Shown one piece after another: positions 36,869 through 45,585 of a stretch of 64,000 bases of DNA (position 1 is its first letter; every line of letters begins with the position of its first letter). The notes under the pieces are model-generated. The model did no database searches. It had not been told where the DNA came from and saw nothing but the letters and a program-made list of their open reading frames with translations. The stretch comes from Lachnotalea sp041821265 (lineage in GTDB: Bacteria > Bacillota > Clostridia > Lachnospirales > Lachnospiraceae): NCBI GenBank assembly GCA_041821265.1, contig JBGUEQ010000014.1:1-64000 (forward strand). The letters are read 5' to 3'. The position numbers and the translations under genes were made by a program.

Positions 36869-37546
36869 ATGATAAAAGTTTTAATCGCAGACGACCAAGA
36901 ATTGATTAGACACAGCTTGCAAATTATACTAGCGAACCAAAAGGATATGGAAGTAACAGCAACAGCAGAAAATGGTGTACAAGTAATAAGAGCTGTTCGA
37001 TCAAACCAACCCGATGTAATCTTAATGGACATTCGTATGCCTGAAATGGATGGAGTACAGTGTACAAAAATTATTAAAGAAAATTATCCAAATATTAAAA
37101 TTATAATATTAACTACCTTCGATGATGATGAATATGTTTTTAGTGCGCTTAGAGATGGAGCTAGCGGATATCTTCTTAAGGGGATTTTAATGGATGAACT
37201 GATTGAGGCAATTCATAAAGTAAATAGTGGAAGTGCTATGATTAATCCAGATATTGCTACCAAAGTAGTTCAGATTTTTTCTCAGATTGCAAAAAGTAAT
37301 TTAGCAATACAAGTTAGTAAAGAAGGTGTAGACTGTATTGTGAATAATGAATGGAAGGTCATTAAAAAAGTTTGCTATGGATTATCCAATAAAGAAATTT
37401 CAGCTGAATTATCATTGTCAGAAGGAACGGTCCGTAATTATATTAGTTCAATCTTAAATAAACTCAACTTAAGAGATAGAACTCAATTGGCAATCTGGGC
37501 AATTCAAATGGGAGGACAGACCGGAAATTTACCAGGAGATAATTAA
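36869..37546 (+). CDS. NarL-type response regulator
   Basis: 225 residues: receiver domain with acidic pocket DD (8-9), phospho-acceptor Asp54 in LMDIRMPEMDG and Lys near residue 105 in the SGYLLKG motif. A LuxR-type helix-turn-helix follows (about 165-215, GLSNKEISAELSLSEGTVRN). Partner of the kinase just upstream. The likely target is the palindromic promoter before the ABC genes at 38984-39015. The next gene begins two bases after the stop. Confidence 0.93.
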   Translation: MIKVLIADDQELIRHSLQIILANQKDMEVTATAENGVQVIRAVRSNQPDVILMDIRMPEMDGVQCTKIIKENYPNIKIIILTTFDDDEYVFSALRDGASGYLLKGILMDELIEAIHKVNSGSAMINPDIATKVVQIFSQIAKSNLAIQVSKEGVDCIVNNEWKVIKKVCYGLSNKEISAELSLSEGTVRNYISSILNKLNLRDRTQLAIWAIQMGGQTGNLPGDN

Positions 37547-37548
37547 GA

Positions 37549-38856
37549 ATGAAAAGAAAAAAAATAAGCGTTGCATTTATTTTAATTTGTGGCATAATTT
37601 GGGGAACGTTATATACAAAATATAGTCAAAAAGAAACAACCATTACAGTGGGATTTTATTCTGGAAGTAACTGGGGCGTACCAGAAAATGAGTCAGTAAA
37701 AATATTAGATGATGCTATTACTAAGTTTGAATCAAGTCATCCAGGAGTGAAAGTTAAATATGTTAGTGGTATCCTAAAAAAAGATTATTCGGAATGGCTC
37801 TCTGGTAGATTTCTTACTGGGAATGAGCCAGATGTTCTTCTTCTAACGCCAGAAGATTTTAACTTATTCGCTTCAAAAGATGCCTTATTAAATCTAGATA
37901 CTTTCATTCAGCAAGACTCAAACTTTAAGCAAAATGCTTATTATGAAGGTCCATTAAACTTTGGTAGATATGAACAGGTTCAATATGCGCTACCGTATGA
38001 GTGCATGCCCACTTTGATGTGCGTGAATAAAACATTGATTGAAGAAAGTGGTATTAAGTTCCCGGCGAGTGATTGGAACTGGGCAGATTTTCACGATATT
38101 TGCAGGCGTGTAACAAAGGATGTAGATGGCGATGGAGAGAATGACCAATTTGGTGTCTATCATTATACTTGGCAAGATGCAGCGTATTCCAATGGAGCAT
38201 TACTTTTTAATGATAAGGGTACTGAGAATTATGTAGATAGTAATAAGGTAGTAAATGCGGTAAATTATGTTTATACGCTTTACGCACTAAATGATGGTTA
38301 TGAAGTAATGGAAAATGATTTTGAACTTGGTAAAGTGGCATTTTGTCCAATGTCATTTTCAGAGTATAAGACGTATAAGTCATATCCTTGGTGTTTAGAA
38401 AAATATACGAATTTCGATTGGGATTGTATTACTATGCCAGCAGGGCCAGATGGAAGTAATATTTCTGAGTTAAATATTTTGCTTATGGGGATTAGTAAAT
38501 GTACGAAAGAAAAACAACTGGCGTGGGAATTCTTGAAGATGATGACGTATGATGAAGAAATACAGAATGAAATATTTCAATATTCGGAGGGGGTATCAGC
38601 CCTGAAAAATGTGACAAGTTCTGAAGATGTTTATCATTTGTTAAACCAAGATAATAATTCCAATTCCATTTCAGTAGCACTTCTTAACCAAGTAATGAGT
38701 CAAACAATAGCGCCTATTCGATTTAACAAATATGAATCAGCGTTATCAATGTTGAATGAAGGTGTCGAAAATGCAATGGAAAGTGAAAAAAATATACAAG
38801 TTGCATTAATATCGCTTCAAAGGAAGATAAATAATTTTTTGAAAAATGGATATTAA
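37549..38856 (+). CDS. Family-1 extracellular solute-binding protein
   Basis: 435 residues, a large sugar-binding fold of the MalE/UgpB type: VGFYSGSNWGVPEN (~35-48), a domain with WNWADFHDICRRVTKDVDGD (~177-196) and the YEIQNEI-like helix near 340. The N-terminal hydrophobic segment (~7-24) lacks a good lipobox because the residue before its cysteine is Ile, so it may be anchored by the uncleaved segment. It follows the regulator by two bases and is not followed by its own permease pair. This suggests a sensing or shared-transporter role rather than a full importer. Confidence 0.85.
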   Translation: MKRKKISVAFILICGIIWGTLYTKYSQKETTITVGFYSGSNWGVPENESVKILDDAITKFESSHPGVKVKYVSGILKKDYSEWLSGRFLTGNEPDVLLLTPEDFNLFASKDALLNLDTFIQQDSNFKQNAYYEGPLNFGRYEQVQYALPYECMPTLMCVNKTLIEESGIKFPASDWNWADFHDICRRVTKDVDGDGENDQFGVYHYTWQDAAYSNGALLFNDKGTENYVDSNKVVNAVNYVYTLYALNDGYEVMENDFELGKVAFCPMSFSEYKTYKSYPWCLEKYTNFDWDCITMPAGPDGSNISELNILLMGISKCTKEKQLAWEFLKMMTYDEEIQNEIFQYSEGVSALKNVTSSEDVYHLLNQDNNSNSISVALLNQVMSQTIAPIRFNKYESALSMLNEGVENAMESEKNIQVALISLQRKINNFLKNGY

Positions 38857-38870
38857 ATATAAAGTGACTA

Positions 38871-38896
38871 TTCCAAATGGTGTAGTTACTTTTTTT
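38871..38896 (+). terminator. Rho-independent terminator
   Basis: AAAGTGACTA (38871-38880) pairs with TAGTTACTTT (38883-38892), with one wobble pair. The two arms are almost adjacent in the sequence and a T-run follows to 38896. It closes the sensing operon. Confidence 0.7.
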
Positions 38897-38972
38897 GCTT
38901 TACAGGAAAGTTTTTCAAACTTCGATATATAATAAAATCGCGCTTTGTGCCAAGGCGCATGTTTTTCTCTTC

Positions 38973-39015
38973 TTGTCAATATGATAATTGTCATATAGGG
39001 TATGACAATTATAAG
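38973..39015 (+). promoter_or_regulatory. Palindromic operator-promoter of the ABC importer
   Basis: ATAATTGTCAT (38984-38994) and ATGACAATTAT (39002-39012) form a perfect 11-base inverted repeat with a 7-base centre. TTGTCA (38988-38993) and TATAAG (39010-39015), 16 bases apart, look like the -35 and -10 boxes, so the palindrome covers the promoter. A second, shorter inverted pair (GGTGACG near 39025, CGTCAAC near 39050) lies downstream. This is a good candidate site for the neighbouring NarL-type regulator or a repressor. Confidence 0.55.
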
Positions 39016-39101
39016 GTCTAAAATGGTGACGCTTTGCACATTTCAAAAACGTCAACTTTAGGTATGATAAGACCATAGCAAGAAGAAGTGAGGTGAGAAG
39101 C

Positions 39102-40613
39102 TTGAAGAATCAAATAAGTGAAATTATTTTAGATATGAAAGAAATAGATAAAACATTTCCTGGTGTTCATGCACTTGACCATTGTAAATTTTCTTTGAGA
39201 AAAGGTGAAGTACATGCATTGATTGGAGAAAATGGTGCAGGTAAATCGACATTAGTAAAAATAATGACAGGTATCTACAATGAGTATGAGGGTGAATATT
39301 TATTTTTAGGGAATGAAGTTCATTTTCAAAATATTAAAGAAGCGCAACAAGCAGGTATTTCTATTGTTCATCAAGAACTCAATATGATGAATGACTTGAC
39401 AGTAGCACAAAATATTTTTATTGGTCGAGAATCAAATGGCTTTTTCTGTAGCGATAAAAATATTAATGAGAAGGCCCAAAATTTAATACAAGATTTCGAA
39501 ATTCAAGTAAAGTCAACCGATTTGTTGAAAAACTTATCCGTTGGTAAAGCTCAGATGGTTGAAATTGCAAGAGCAATGTCATTTGAGTCAACAAAAGTTC
39601 TAATTCTCGATGAACCAACCGCAGCACTATCAGAAGCAGAGTCGGAAGATTTATTTAAAAAAATTACAGTATTAAAAAATAGAGGTGTTTCCATTGTATT
39701 TATCTCTCACCGACTTGGAGAAATCATGAGAATATCTGACCGTGTAACAGTTATGAGAGATGGAGCTTACATTGATACATTGGATATTGACAAATGTAGC
39801 ACAGATGACATCATACGATTAATGGTAGGGCGTGAAATACTCGAAGAACCAAAACAAAAGAGTAATGTAAAATCAGGTGCACCAGTAGTTTTGGAAGCAA
39901 AACACTTAAAGTCCAATAAAATTAAAGACGTATCCTTTTCCTTAAGAAAGGGAGAAATACTAGGATTTGCTGGATTGGTTGGAGCAGGTAGAACAGAAGT
40001 AATGCGACTGATTTGTGGAGCGGATCATATGCATTCGGGTGAAGTTATAGTAAAGGGAAAAACCTGTAAAATTGAACATTCAAAAGATGCAATTAGAAAT
40101 GGAATTGGCTATTTATCAGAAGATAGAAAACGTTATGGCTTGGTTCTTGGGTTATCGGTTGCTGATAATATAGTCTTATCCTCTTATGATAAATTATCCA
40201 GTTTGGGATTTGTTCATAAAAAGGAATGTCAACAAGAAACAACTAGATTCATTGAAAAGCTAAAGATTAAAACCCCTGGAACAAGTCAGCTGGTTAAAAA
40301 TTTATCTGGTGGAAATCAGCAAAAAGTAGTTATTTCAAAATGGCTAATGAAAAATATTGACATACTCATTTTTGACGAACCAACAAGGGGAATTGACGTA
40401 GGAGCTAGAGCGGAAATATACCATTTGATGGATGAACTGATTAGTGAAGGCAAGTCTATTATAATGATTTCTTCAGATTTAACGGAAGTTCTTAGAATGA
40501 GTGACCGAGTTATTATAATGTCTGAAGGTAGAATAACGGGCGATCTTGATATAACGGAAGCAAATCAAAATAATATTATGCAATTTGCAACAAAACAGAA
40601 AAGTGAGGTGTAG
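39102..40613 (+). CDS. Monosaccharide ABC importer ATPase (RbsA type)
   Basis: About 503 residues with two fused ABC domains. First: Walker A GENGAGKSTLVKIM (~43-56), signature LSVGKAQM, Walker B VLILDEPTAAL. Second: GFAGLVGAGRTEVMR (degenerate Walker A, ~288) and LSGGNQQKVV (~401). Start choice: GTG at 39093 is possible, but TTG at 39102 has GAGGTG six bases upstream and is preferred; no ATG is suitably placed. It powers sugar uptake with the permease and binding protein that follow. Confidence 0.92.
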   Translation: MKNQISEIILDMKEIDKTFPGVHALDHCKFSLRKGEVHALIGENGAGKSTLVKIMTGIYNEYEGEYLFLGNEVHFQNIKEAQQAGISIVHQELNMMNDLTVAQNIFIGRESNGFFCSDKNINEKAQNLIQDFEIQVKSTDLLKNLSVGKAQMVEIARAMSFESTKVLILDEPTAALSEAESEDLFKKITVLKNRGVSIVFISHRLGEIMRISDRVTVMRDGAYIDTLDIDKCSTDDIIRLMVGREILEEPKQKSNVKSGAPVVLEAKHLKSNKIKDVSFSLRKGEILGFAGLVGAGRTEVMRLICGADHMHSGEVIVKGKTCKIEHSKDAIRNGIGYLSEDRKRYGLVLGLSVADNIVLSSYDKLSSLGFVHKKECQQETTRFIEKLKIKTPGTSQLVKNLSGGNQQKVVISKWLMKNIDILIFDEPTRGIDVGARAEIYHLMDELISEGKSIIMISSDLTEVLRMSDRVIIMSEGRITGDLDITEANQNNIMQFATKQKSEV

Positions 40614-40619
40614 TAGCAG

Positions 40620-41606
40620 ATGAATCAAAAAGTAAATAATATGAAAACATACATAACAGGCCCAGGACTTCAAAAGGTGATTGCTGTTAGTGCCTTAATT
40701 ATTTTGTATATCTTTTTTAGCTTTTTTGGTAACCATTTTTTCACAAGGGATACTTTTGTAAGTATATTAGATTCATCTTATTACATTGGATTTATGGCGA
40801 TAGGAATCACATTTGTAGTTATAACAGGTGGAATTGATCTTTCAGCAGGAACGGTTATGGTTGGTTCAGCGTTAATTGGTGGGGTAGCCTATAATATTTG
40901 GAATTTTCCAATATTACTTTGTTTACTAGTTGTTATGGCTTCTGCTATCCTATTTGGATTATTCAATGGGATACTTGTTGGAAAGCTAGGCTTACCACCC
41001 TTTATTGCAACACTTGGAACACAGTTTATTTCCTTAGGATTTTGTTCGGTTATCGCAAAAGTGCAAACTCAAACCTATCCAAGTCTAACATCAGAAGATG
41101 GTTGGTTTAAGCAAGCGGTATATAAAAATAATGGATTCCCAATGGGTGCGATTTGGCTAATTCTCTTCTTCACCCTTGCGTGGGTACTATTAAATAAAAC
41201 AGTTCTTGGCAGATACACCTATGCCATTGGAAGCAATGAAGAAGCAGTAGAACTTTCAGGAATTAAGTCTTCAAATTGGAAGATTCTTGTATATATCGTA
41301 AACGGTGCGTTTTGTGGATTAGCAGGAATTATCTATGCAGCAACCTACAGCAGCATTACACCACAAACAGGTAATGGACAAGAAATGTATGCGATTGCTG
41401 CTTGTGTCATTGGTGGAACATCGCTTGCGGGTGGTATTGGTTCATTATCAGGAACTATTTTAGGTGTATTTGTTATCAGTGTTCTAAAAACTGGATTATT
41501 ATCTATGAGCCTACCAGTTCAATGGCAGCAGGTCTTAATAGGAGTCGTAGTGTTATTAGCAGTATTAATGGATGTCATCCGTAGTAGTAATGCTAAGAAA
41601 GCATAA
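40620..41606 (+). CDS. Monosaccharide ABC importer permease (RbsC type)
   Basis: 328 residues, about ten membrane segments, the BPD_transp_2 family. Typical blocks are GGIDLSAGTVMVGSALIGG (~77-95), GLPPFIATLGT (~122) and the EAA-like loop NEEAVELSGI (~208). It starts seven bases after the ATPase stop. Only one permease is encoded, so it probably works as a homodimer, as in the ribose system. Its stop is followed within two bases by a copy of the intergenic repeat. Confidence 0.93.
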   Translation: MNQKVNNMKTYITGPGLQKVIAVSALIILYIFFSFFGNHFFTRDTFVSILDSSYYIGFMAIGITFVVITGGIDLSAGTVMVGSALIGGVAYNIWNFPILLCLLVVMASAILFGLFNGILVGKLGLPPFIATLGTQFISLGFCSVIAKVQTQTYPSLTSEDGWFKQAVYKNNGFPMGAIWLILFFTLAWVLLNKTVLGRYTYAIGSNEEAVELSGIKSSNWKILVYIVNGAFCGLAGIIYAATYSSITPQTGNGQEMYAIAACVIGGTSLAGGIGSLSGTILGVFVISVLKTGLLSMSLPVQWQQVLIGVVVLLAVLMDVIRSSNAKKA

Positions 41607-41607
41607 T

Positions 41608-41635
41608 AGTAACTAGGAAGGTACAAAATAGTTAC
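41608..41635. repeat. Short copy of the cloverleaf repeat end
   Basis: The segment AGTAACTAGGAAGGTACAAA continuing to ATAGTTAC is the same motif as at 34061-34082, and is close to 171-197 and the reverse of 32191-32220. Confidence 0.5.
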
Positions 41636-41711
41636 GCATTAAATTTATAAGTTTATTAATCTCTTAGGAGATGAGTAATATAGAGTTAAAACAAAAAGGA
41701 GGATTTTCAAA

Positions 41712-42887
41712 ATGAGAAAAAGGGTATTAAGCACACTATTATGTATGGCAATGGTAGCATCAACAATGGCAGGGTGTTCACAAAAAGAAACAGCAACCAC
41801 AGAGACTAAAACAGATGCAACTACAGAAACTCAAGCAGATACAGCTACAGAGGCTAAAACAGATGTAGCGAGTAGTGAAACAGAAAATAAAAAAATTATT
41901 GTAATTTCAAAAAGTTATCAAAATCAATTTTACCAAGCAGCATTCCAAGGAGCACAAGATGCAGCAGTAGATTTAGGGGTAACAGTTACAACGAATGGTC
42001 CTGATGCAGAGAGTAATGTATCACAACAAGTGGAACAAGTAGCAGCAGCAATTAATCAGAGTCCAGATGCAATTGTACTTGCGGCTTGTGATCCAAGTTC
42101 ATTGGAAGAAGTTTTAACAAAAGCAAAAGAAGCTGGTATTCCAGTAATCGGATTTGATTCAGGAGTTCCAGGAGATACAACAGGAGCAGTGCTCGCAACA
42201 GCAGCTACAGACAATGAAAAAGCTGGTGGCAATGTAGCTTCAAATCTAGCAGCAGATAAAGATTTCCAAGCAGCAATTTTAAAGGGAACAGAAGAAGCTC
42301 CTACTGTAATTGGAGTTCTTGCACAGGATGCAACTTCGGGTTCTATTACACAGCGTGTTGATGGATTCGTAAATGAAATGCTTGCTCAATTAGAAACACT
42401 AGATGGATTAAAAGGTTGCGTAGATATTTCGGGACAAGAAAAATGGACAGTTGCTTCAACAAACAAAGCAAAGGTTAAAATAGTTGTAACGGTACCACCT
42501 TCAACAAGTCAAGCCGATATCCAGTCAGCAGCTAGCTCAATCTTTATGACAGACAATTTGGTTGGATTATTTGCAGCAAACCAAGATGCAGTAAATGGTA
42601 TTATAAGCGCAACCAATGATGCTACTGATTTAGATAAATCTACAGGTAAATACAAAGATGTTTTTGTAGTGGGATTTGATGCAGGTACAACACAAAAATA
42701 TGCAGTAAAAAATGGTCAGTTCTTTGGATCAGTAACACAAGACCCATATCAAATGGGATATCAAGCGATTCAATTGGCTGTAGATGCAGCAAATGGAAAA
42801 ACCGTAGAAGATGTAGATACAGGTTCAAAATGGTATAACAAAGATAATATCGACAATGATGATATTGCAATTTTATTATATGACTAA
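41712..42887 (+). CDS. Sugar-binding lipoprotein (RbsB type)
   Basis: 391 residues. The signal peptide ends in a lipobox STMAGC, with lipid on Cys22. A Thr/Glu/Lys/Ala-rich spacer with short repeats (TETKTDATTETQADTATEAK) runs to about residue 60. The type I binding fold follows: IVISKSYQNQFYQAAFQGA (~62-80), VIGFDSGVPG (~144) and VVGFDAGTTQKYA (~317). A very strong AAAGGAGGA stands before the ATG. It delivers ligand to the RbsA/RbsC-type importer encoded upstream. Confidence 0.93.
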   Translation: MRKRVLSTLLCMAMVASTMAGCSQKETATTETKTDATTETQADTATEAKTDVASSETENKKIIVISKSYQNQFYQAAFQGAQDAAVDLGVTVTTNGPDAESNVSQQVEQVAAAINQSPDAIVLAACDPSSLEEVLTKAKEAGIPVIGFDSGVPGDTTGAVLATAATDNEKAGGNVASNLAADKDFQAAILKGTEEAPTVIGVLAQDATSGSITQRVDGFVNEMLAQLETLDGLKGCVDISGQEKWTVASTNKAKVKIVVTVPPSTSQADIQSAASSIFMTDNLVGLFAANQDAVNGIISATNDATDLDKSTGKYKDVFVVGFDAGTTQKYAVKNGQFFGSVTQDPYQMGYQAIQLAVDAANGKTVEDVDTGSKWYNKDNIDNDDIAILLYD

Positions 42888-42991
42888 AAACAGGACCAAG
42901 GTATTAACTAATATGTAACTTAATGAATCAATACATTCATAGTTATGAGGTGAGCATATTAGCTCAACTAGTGCCTTAGCCTAAATCAAAG

Positions 42992-43022
42992 CAAGGAGAC
43001 TCTAATAAGTCTCTTTGTTTTT
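42992..43022 (+). terminator. Rho-independent terminator
   Basis: CAAGGAGACT (42992-43001) pairs, with one wobble, with AGTCTCTTTG (43008-43017), followed by a T-run. A small TGAGC/GCTCA hairpin lies just before it near 42952-42967. Confidence 0.75.
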
Positions 43023-43067
43023 GAATAAAAAAATTTTATTACAAAAAGAATGAAAGGAAATAATAAA

Positions 43068-43463
43068 ATGGGGATTATAGGTGTAGATCACTTTACAATA
43101 AATGTGATATCAATGGAAGAAAGTATTTATTTTTATGAAACCATATTAGATCTTACAAAATTAAATTTAGTGGATATGGGAGATCACACCCTACAGTATT
43201 TCAAATTAGACAGTAACACGATGTTGGAACTGATTCAATATCATTATGATACCGACATTGTCAACTTAGATGTAGACACAAAAGGAATTTATCGACATTT
43301 AGCATTAAAGGTAAAAGGAATTAATGAATTCCATAAACAATTAATTAAAAGAGGTGCCACTATTACAAGTCCATTGGCTTTTTGTGAGAATTTGGATTTT
43401 TATAATATCCTTTTGAAAGATCCAAACGGTGTTGAAATTGAGCTGTTGGAGCGTAAAGAATAA
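43068..43463 (+). CDS. VOC (glyoxalase/bleomycin-resistance fold) protein
   Basis: 131 residues from ATG 43068, chosen for the AAAGGA upstream; an earlier in-frame ATG at 43050 would itself contain the ribosome site. Two beta-alpha-beta-beta-beta modules are visible: VDHFTINVISMEESIYFYE and, in the second half, RHLALKVKGINEFHKQL, with KDPNGVEIELLE at the end. Candidate metal ligands are His8, Glu near 54, His near 82 and Glu near 127. It may be a lyase, epimerase or isomerase; its place between a sugar importer and a sugar kinase suggests a sugar-linked reaction. Confidence 0.8.
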   Translation: MGIIGVDHFTINVISMEESIYFYETILDLTKLNLVDMGDHTLQYFKLDSNTMLELIQYHYDTDIVNLDVDTKGIYRHLALKVKGINEFHKQLIKRGATITSPLAFCENLDFYNILLKDPNGVEIELLERKE

Positions 43464-43484
43464 TAAAGAAATCGAGGTATTAAA

Positions 43485-44453
43485 ATGAATCAAAAACGGT
43501 TTGATGTCGTAGCATTAGGAGAATTGCTGATTGACTTTACAGAAAATGGTGTGACCAATCAAGGAAATTTATTGATGGAGGCTAACCCAGGGGGAGCGCC
43601 ATGTAATGTACTGGCGATGTTAATGAAGTTAGGGAAAAATGGAGCTTTTATTGGAAAAGTCGGAAATGATACATTTGGAAAAATGTTAAAAGATACCCTT
43701 ACACAAGTGAACATTAATACCGACAATCTAGTGATGGATAAAGAAATACCTACCACATTGGCATTTGTTCATACTGAGGCAAATGGAGACAGAGATTTTT
43801 CCTTTTATAGAAAACCTGGTGCGGATATGATGCTACGAGAAGAGGAAATTTCACAAGAGTTAATTGCATCGACACGGTTATTTCATTTTGGAACGCTTTC
43901 TATGACAGATCAAGAGGTAGCAAAGGCTACGAAAAGAGCTGTTAACATTGCAAAAGAAGAAGGTTGTGTCATTACATTTGATCCAAATGTACGATTACCG
44001 TTATGGAAGCAGGAAGAGGATATCAAGGAGGCAATGAGATTTGGTTTTAACCAATGTGATGTGCTTAAAATATCGGATAATGAGATTGAATTTATCACTG
44101 GAACCAATCATTATTTAGAAGGAGTAAAACAAATCAAACAATCATACCCAAACATTAAACTTGTATTAGCTACTTTAGGGACGAACGGAAGCTTTGCTGC
44201 TTATAAGGATATGATAGTCAACCAGAAGGCTTTTCTTCAAGAGTGTACCATTGAAACAACGGGCGCAGGGGATACATTTTTCGGGGTAGCGATTAATTTC
44301 ATTCTAGATTATGGTATTGACAATCTTAATGAGAAAATTCTTAACAAAATGTTGACGTATGCAAATGCAGGTGCATCTCTAATTACGACGAGAAGAGGAG
44401 CACTTTGTGTTATGCCAATGTTAGAGGAGATAGAAGACTTAATAAAGGGTTAA
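43485..44453 (+). CDS. PfkB-family sugar kinase (fructokinase-like)
   Basis: 322 residues of the ribokinase/PfkB family. FDVVALGELLIDF at the start, NPGGAPCNVLAMLMKLG (~34-50) and the catalytic ETTGAGDTFFG (~257-267), with the active-site Asp in GAGD, are all intact. The sequence is closest in general form to fructokinases, so the imported sugar may be a ketose such as fructose, but specificity cannot be read directly. It starts 21 bases after the VOC gene and probably shares its transcript. Confidence 0.9.
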   Translation: MNQKRFDVVALGELLIDFTENGVTNQGNLLMEANPGGAPCNVLAMLMKLGKNGAFIGKVGNDTFGKMLKDTLTQVNINTDNLVMDKEIPTTLAFVHTEANGDRDFSFYRKPGADMMLREEEISQELIASTRLFHFGTLSMTDQEVAKATKRAVNIAKEEGCVITFDPNVRLPLWKQEEDIKEAMRFGFNQCDVLKISDNEIEFITGTNHYLEGVKQIKQSYPNIKLVLATLGTNGSFAAYKDMIVNQKAFLQECTIETTGAGDTFFGVAINFILDYGIDNLNEKILNKMLTYANAGASLITTRRGALCVMPMLEEIEDLIKG

Positions 44454-44496
44454 TTTTTAAGTTGAATTTCTTCTAGAACAATGAATGGAAAAGAAA

Positions 44497-44520
44497 TCCC
44501 CCCTCATGAAAGAGGGGGGA
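44497..44520. terminator. Bidirectional terminator hairpin
   Basis: TCCCCCCTC (44497-44505) pairs perfectly with GAGGGGGGA (44512-44520) around a six-base loop. The T-rich flank is on the minus-strand side, so it best serves the minus-strand fucosyltransferase-like gene, and possibly the kinase gene as well. Confidence 0.75.
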
Positions 44521-44553
44521 TAAGATAATAAAATGTACATTTCAAAACATTAA

Positions 44554-45330
44554 TTACTGAATTACAATCTTCTCAATCTGATTCCAATCTGCTGCAATAT
44601 CTGTAAATGAGCTAAAATAGCTTCCGAAAATCTTAGTGGTATTCGCTAGACACATCAAATCAATCAATGCATCATGCATTCCGTCCACACTGTTTCGTGA
44701 CAAGGTTTTGTTTCGATTAGAAATAATATTGTTAGGAAATTTTTTACGTAACAGATTCTCCTCTTTTATATCATCGGTAGAAACATAGAATTTCGCATCT
44801 TGATTAACTGCTAATTCCTGTTCGACAGCAGTAACGAAGTTGTTTGTTTTACTACTTTCAATTGCCCAAGTATGATCGGTACGTCTGATATGAACGCCTA
44901 CACATTTATTCCCAAATTCCTTCGTGATTGCGTCGATTTTTGCCTGAATCGGACTAGCGGGTTTGAAAAAATGATAATCACTCGAGGGATAGAAATGTTC
45001 CCAAGTGGAAATATAAACATTTTTTTCTAGAGATTGGTAAAAAGTTTCATTAAGAACACCATCTTTTTTGTTATTCTCAATTATAGTGTTATCCAAACGC
45101 TGATTCGCAGTAAATTGCAAAAATAATTTCTTGAGACTAAAATTGGAATAAATATTTATTATTTTAATATCAGTAACGGGTTGAAATAAAGATTCAAAAG
45201 GGCAGTTTAATTCTGCATTATTAAGCCATAAAACAGTAAGCTTGTCACCTCGTTTTTGGGCTAATTTGTATGCGGAATTAATTACCCTAATTCTATTGCA
45301 TAAACCTCCAGAAGGTTGTATTATTATCAT
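44554..45330 (-). CDS. Fucosyltransferase-like glycosyltransferase
   Basis: 258 residues. The N-terminal PSGGLCNRIRVINSAYKLA (~6-24) and central CVGVHIRRTDH (~143-153) carry the glycine loop and HxRRxD motif shared by alpha-1,2/alpha-1,6 and O-fucosyltransferases (GT11/GT23-like GT-B fold), which use GDP-fucose. C-terminal residues about 226-250 contain GSYFSSFTDIAAD, fitting the last motif of that group. It is shorter than most GT23 enzymes. It is transcribed away from the GDP-fucose synthesis gene at 45586, so the donor is probably made next door. AGCAGGA precedes the start. Family call firm; acceptor unknown. Confidence 0.78.
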   Translation of the reverse strand: MIIIQPSGGLCNRIRVINSAYKLAQKRGDKLTVLWLNNAELNCPFESLFQPVTDIKIINIYSNFSLKKLFLQFTANQRLDNTIIENNKKDGVLNETFYQSLEKNVYISTWEHFYPSSDYHFFKPASPIQAKIDAITKEFGNKCVGVHIRRTDHTWAIESSKTNNFVTAVEQELAVNQDAKFYVSTDDIKEENLLRKKFPNNIISNRNKTLSRNSVDGMHDALIDLMCLANTTKIFGSYFSSFTDIAADWNQIEKIVIQ

Positions 45331-45353
45331 AGTATGTCCTGCTTTCGAAGTAT

Positions 45354-45382
45354 ATACATGTAGGCAATTAACCTACATGTAT
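45354..45382. promoter_or_regulatory. Palindrome in the divergent control region
   Basis: ATACATGTAGG (45354-45364) and CCTACATGTAT (45372-45382) form a perfect 11-base inverted repeat 24 bases before the minus-strand start. It could be an operator or a leader hairpin. Confidence 0.45.
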
Positions 45383-45518
45383 TGATTATAAAATAAATTG
45401 ATATAAAGATAAACAATATTGGTTTATATTAGTCCAAACAAAGTTAATAGTATTATATCAATAGAAAAGGGATATGTCAAAATAAGCTACAAATAGAGCA
45501 AGTGTGGGCGAATAAGTA

Positions 45519-45549
45519 GGTCGTAAGTAAATATAATTTACTTACGACC
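45519..45549. promoter_or_regulatory. 14-base palindrome before the fucokinase gene
   Basis: GGTCGTAAGTAAAT (45519-45532) and ATTTACTTACGACC (45536-45549) are perfect inverted repeats with a three-base centre, 36 bases before the preferred fkp start. No T-run follows, so an operator or mRNA leader hairpin is more likely than a terminator. Confidence 0.5.
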
Positions 45550-45585
45550 AGATTATGCGTATGTAAATGCATCATGGAGGAGAAG

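Noticed and set aside
45331..45585. Riboswitch in the divergent fkp region
   Set aside because: Two simple perfect palindromes explain the structure; no known aptamer core was recognised.
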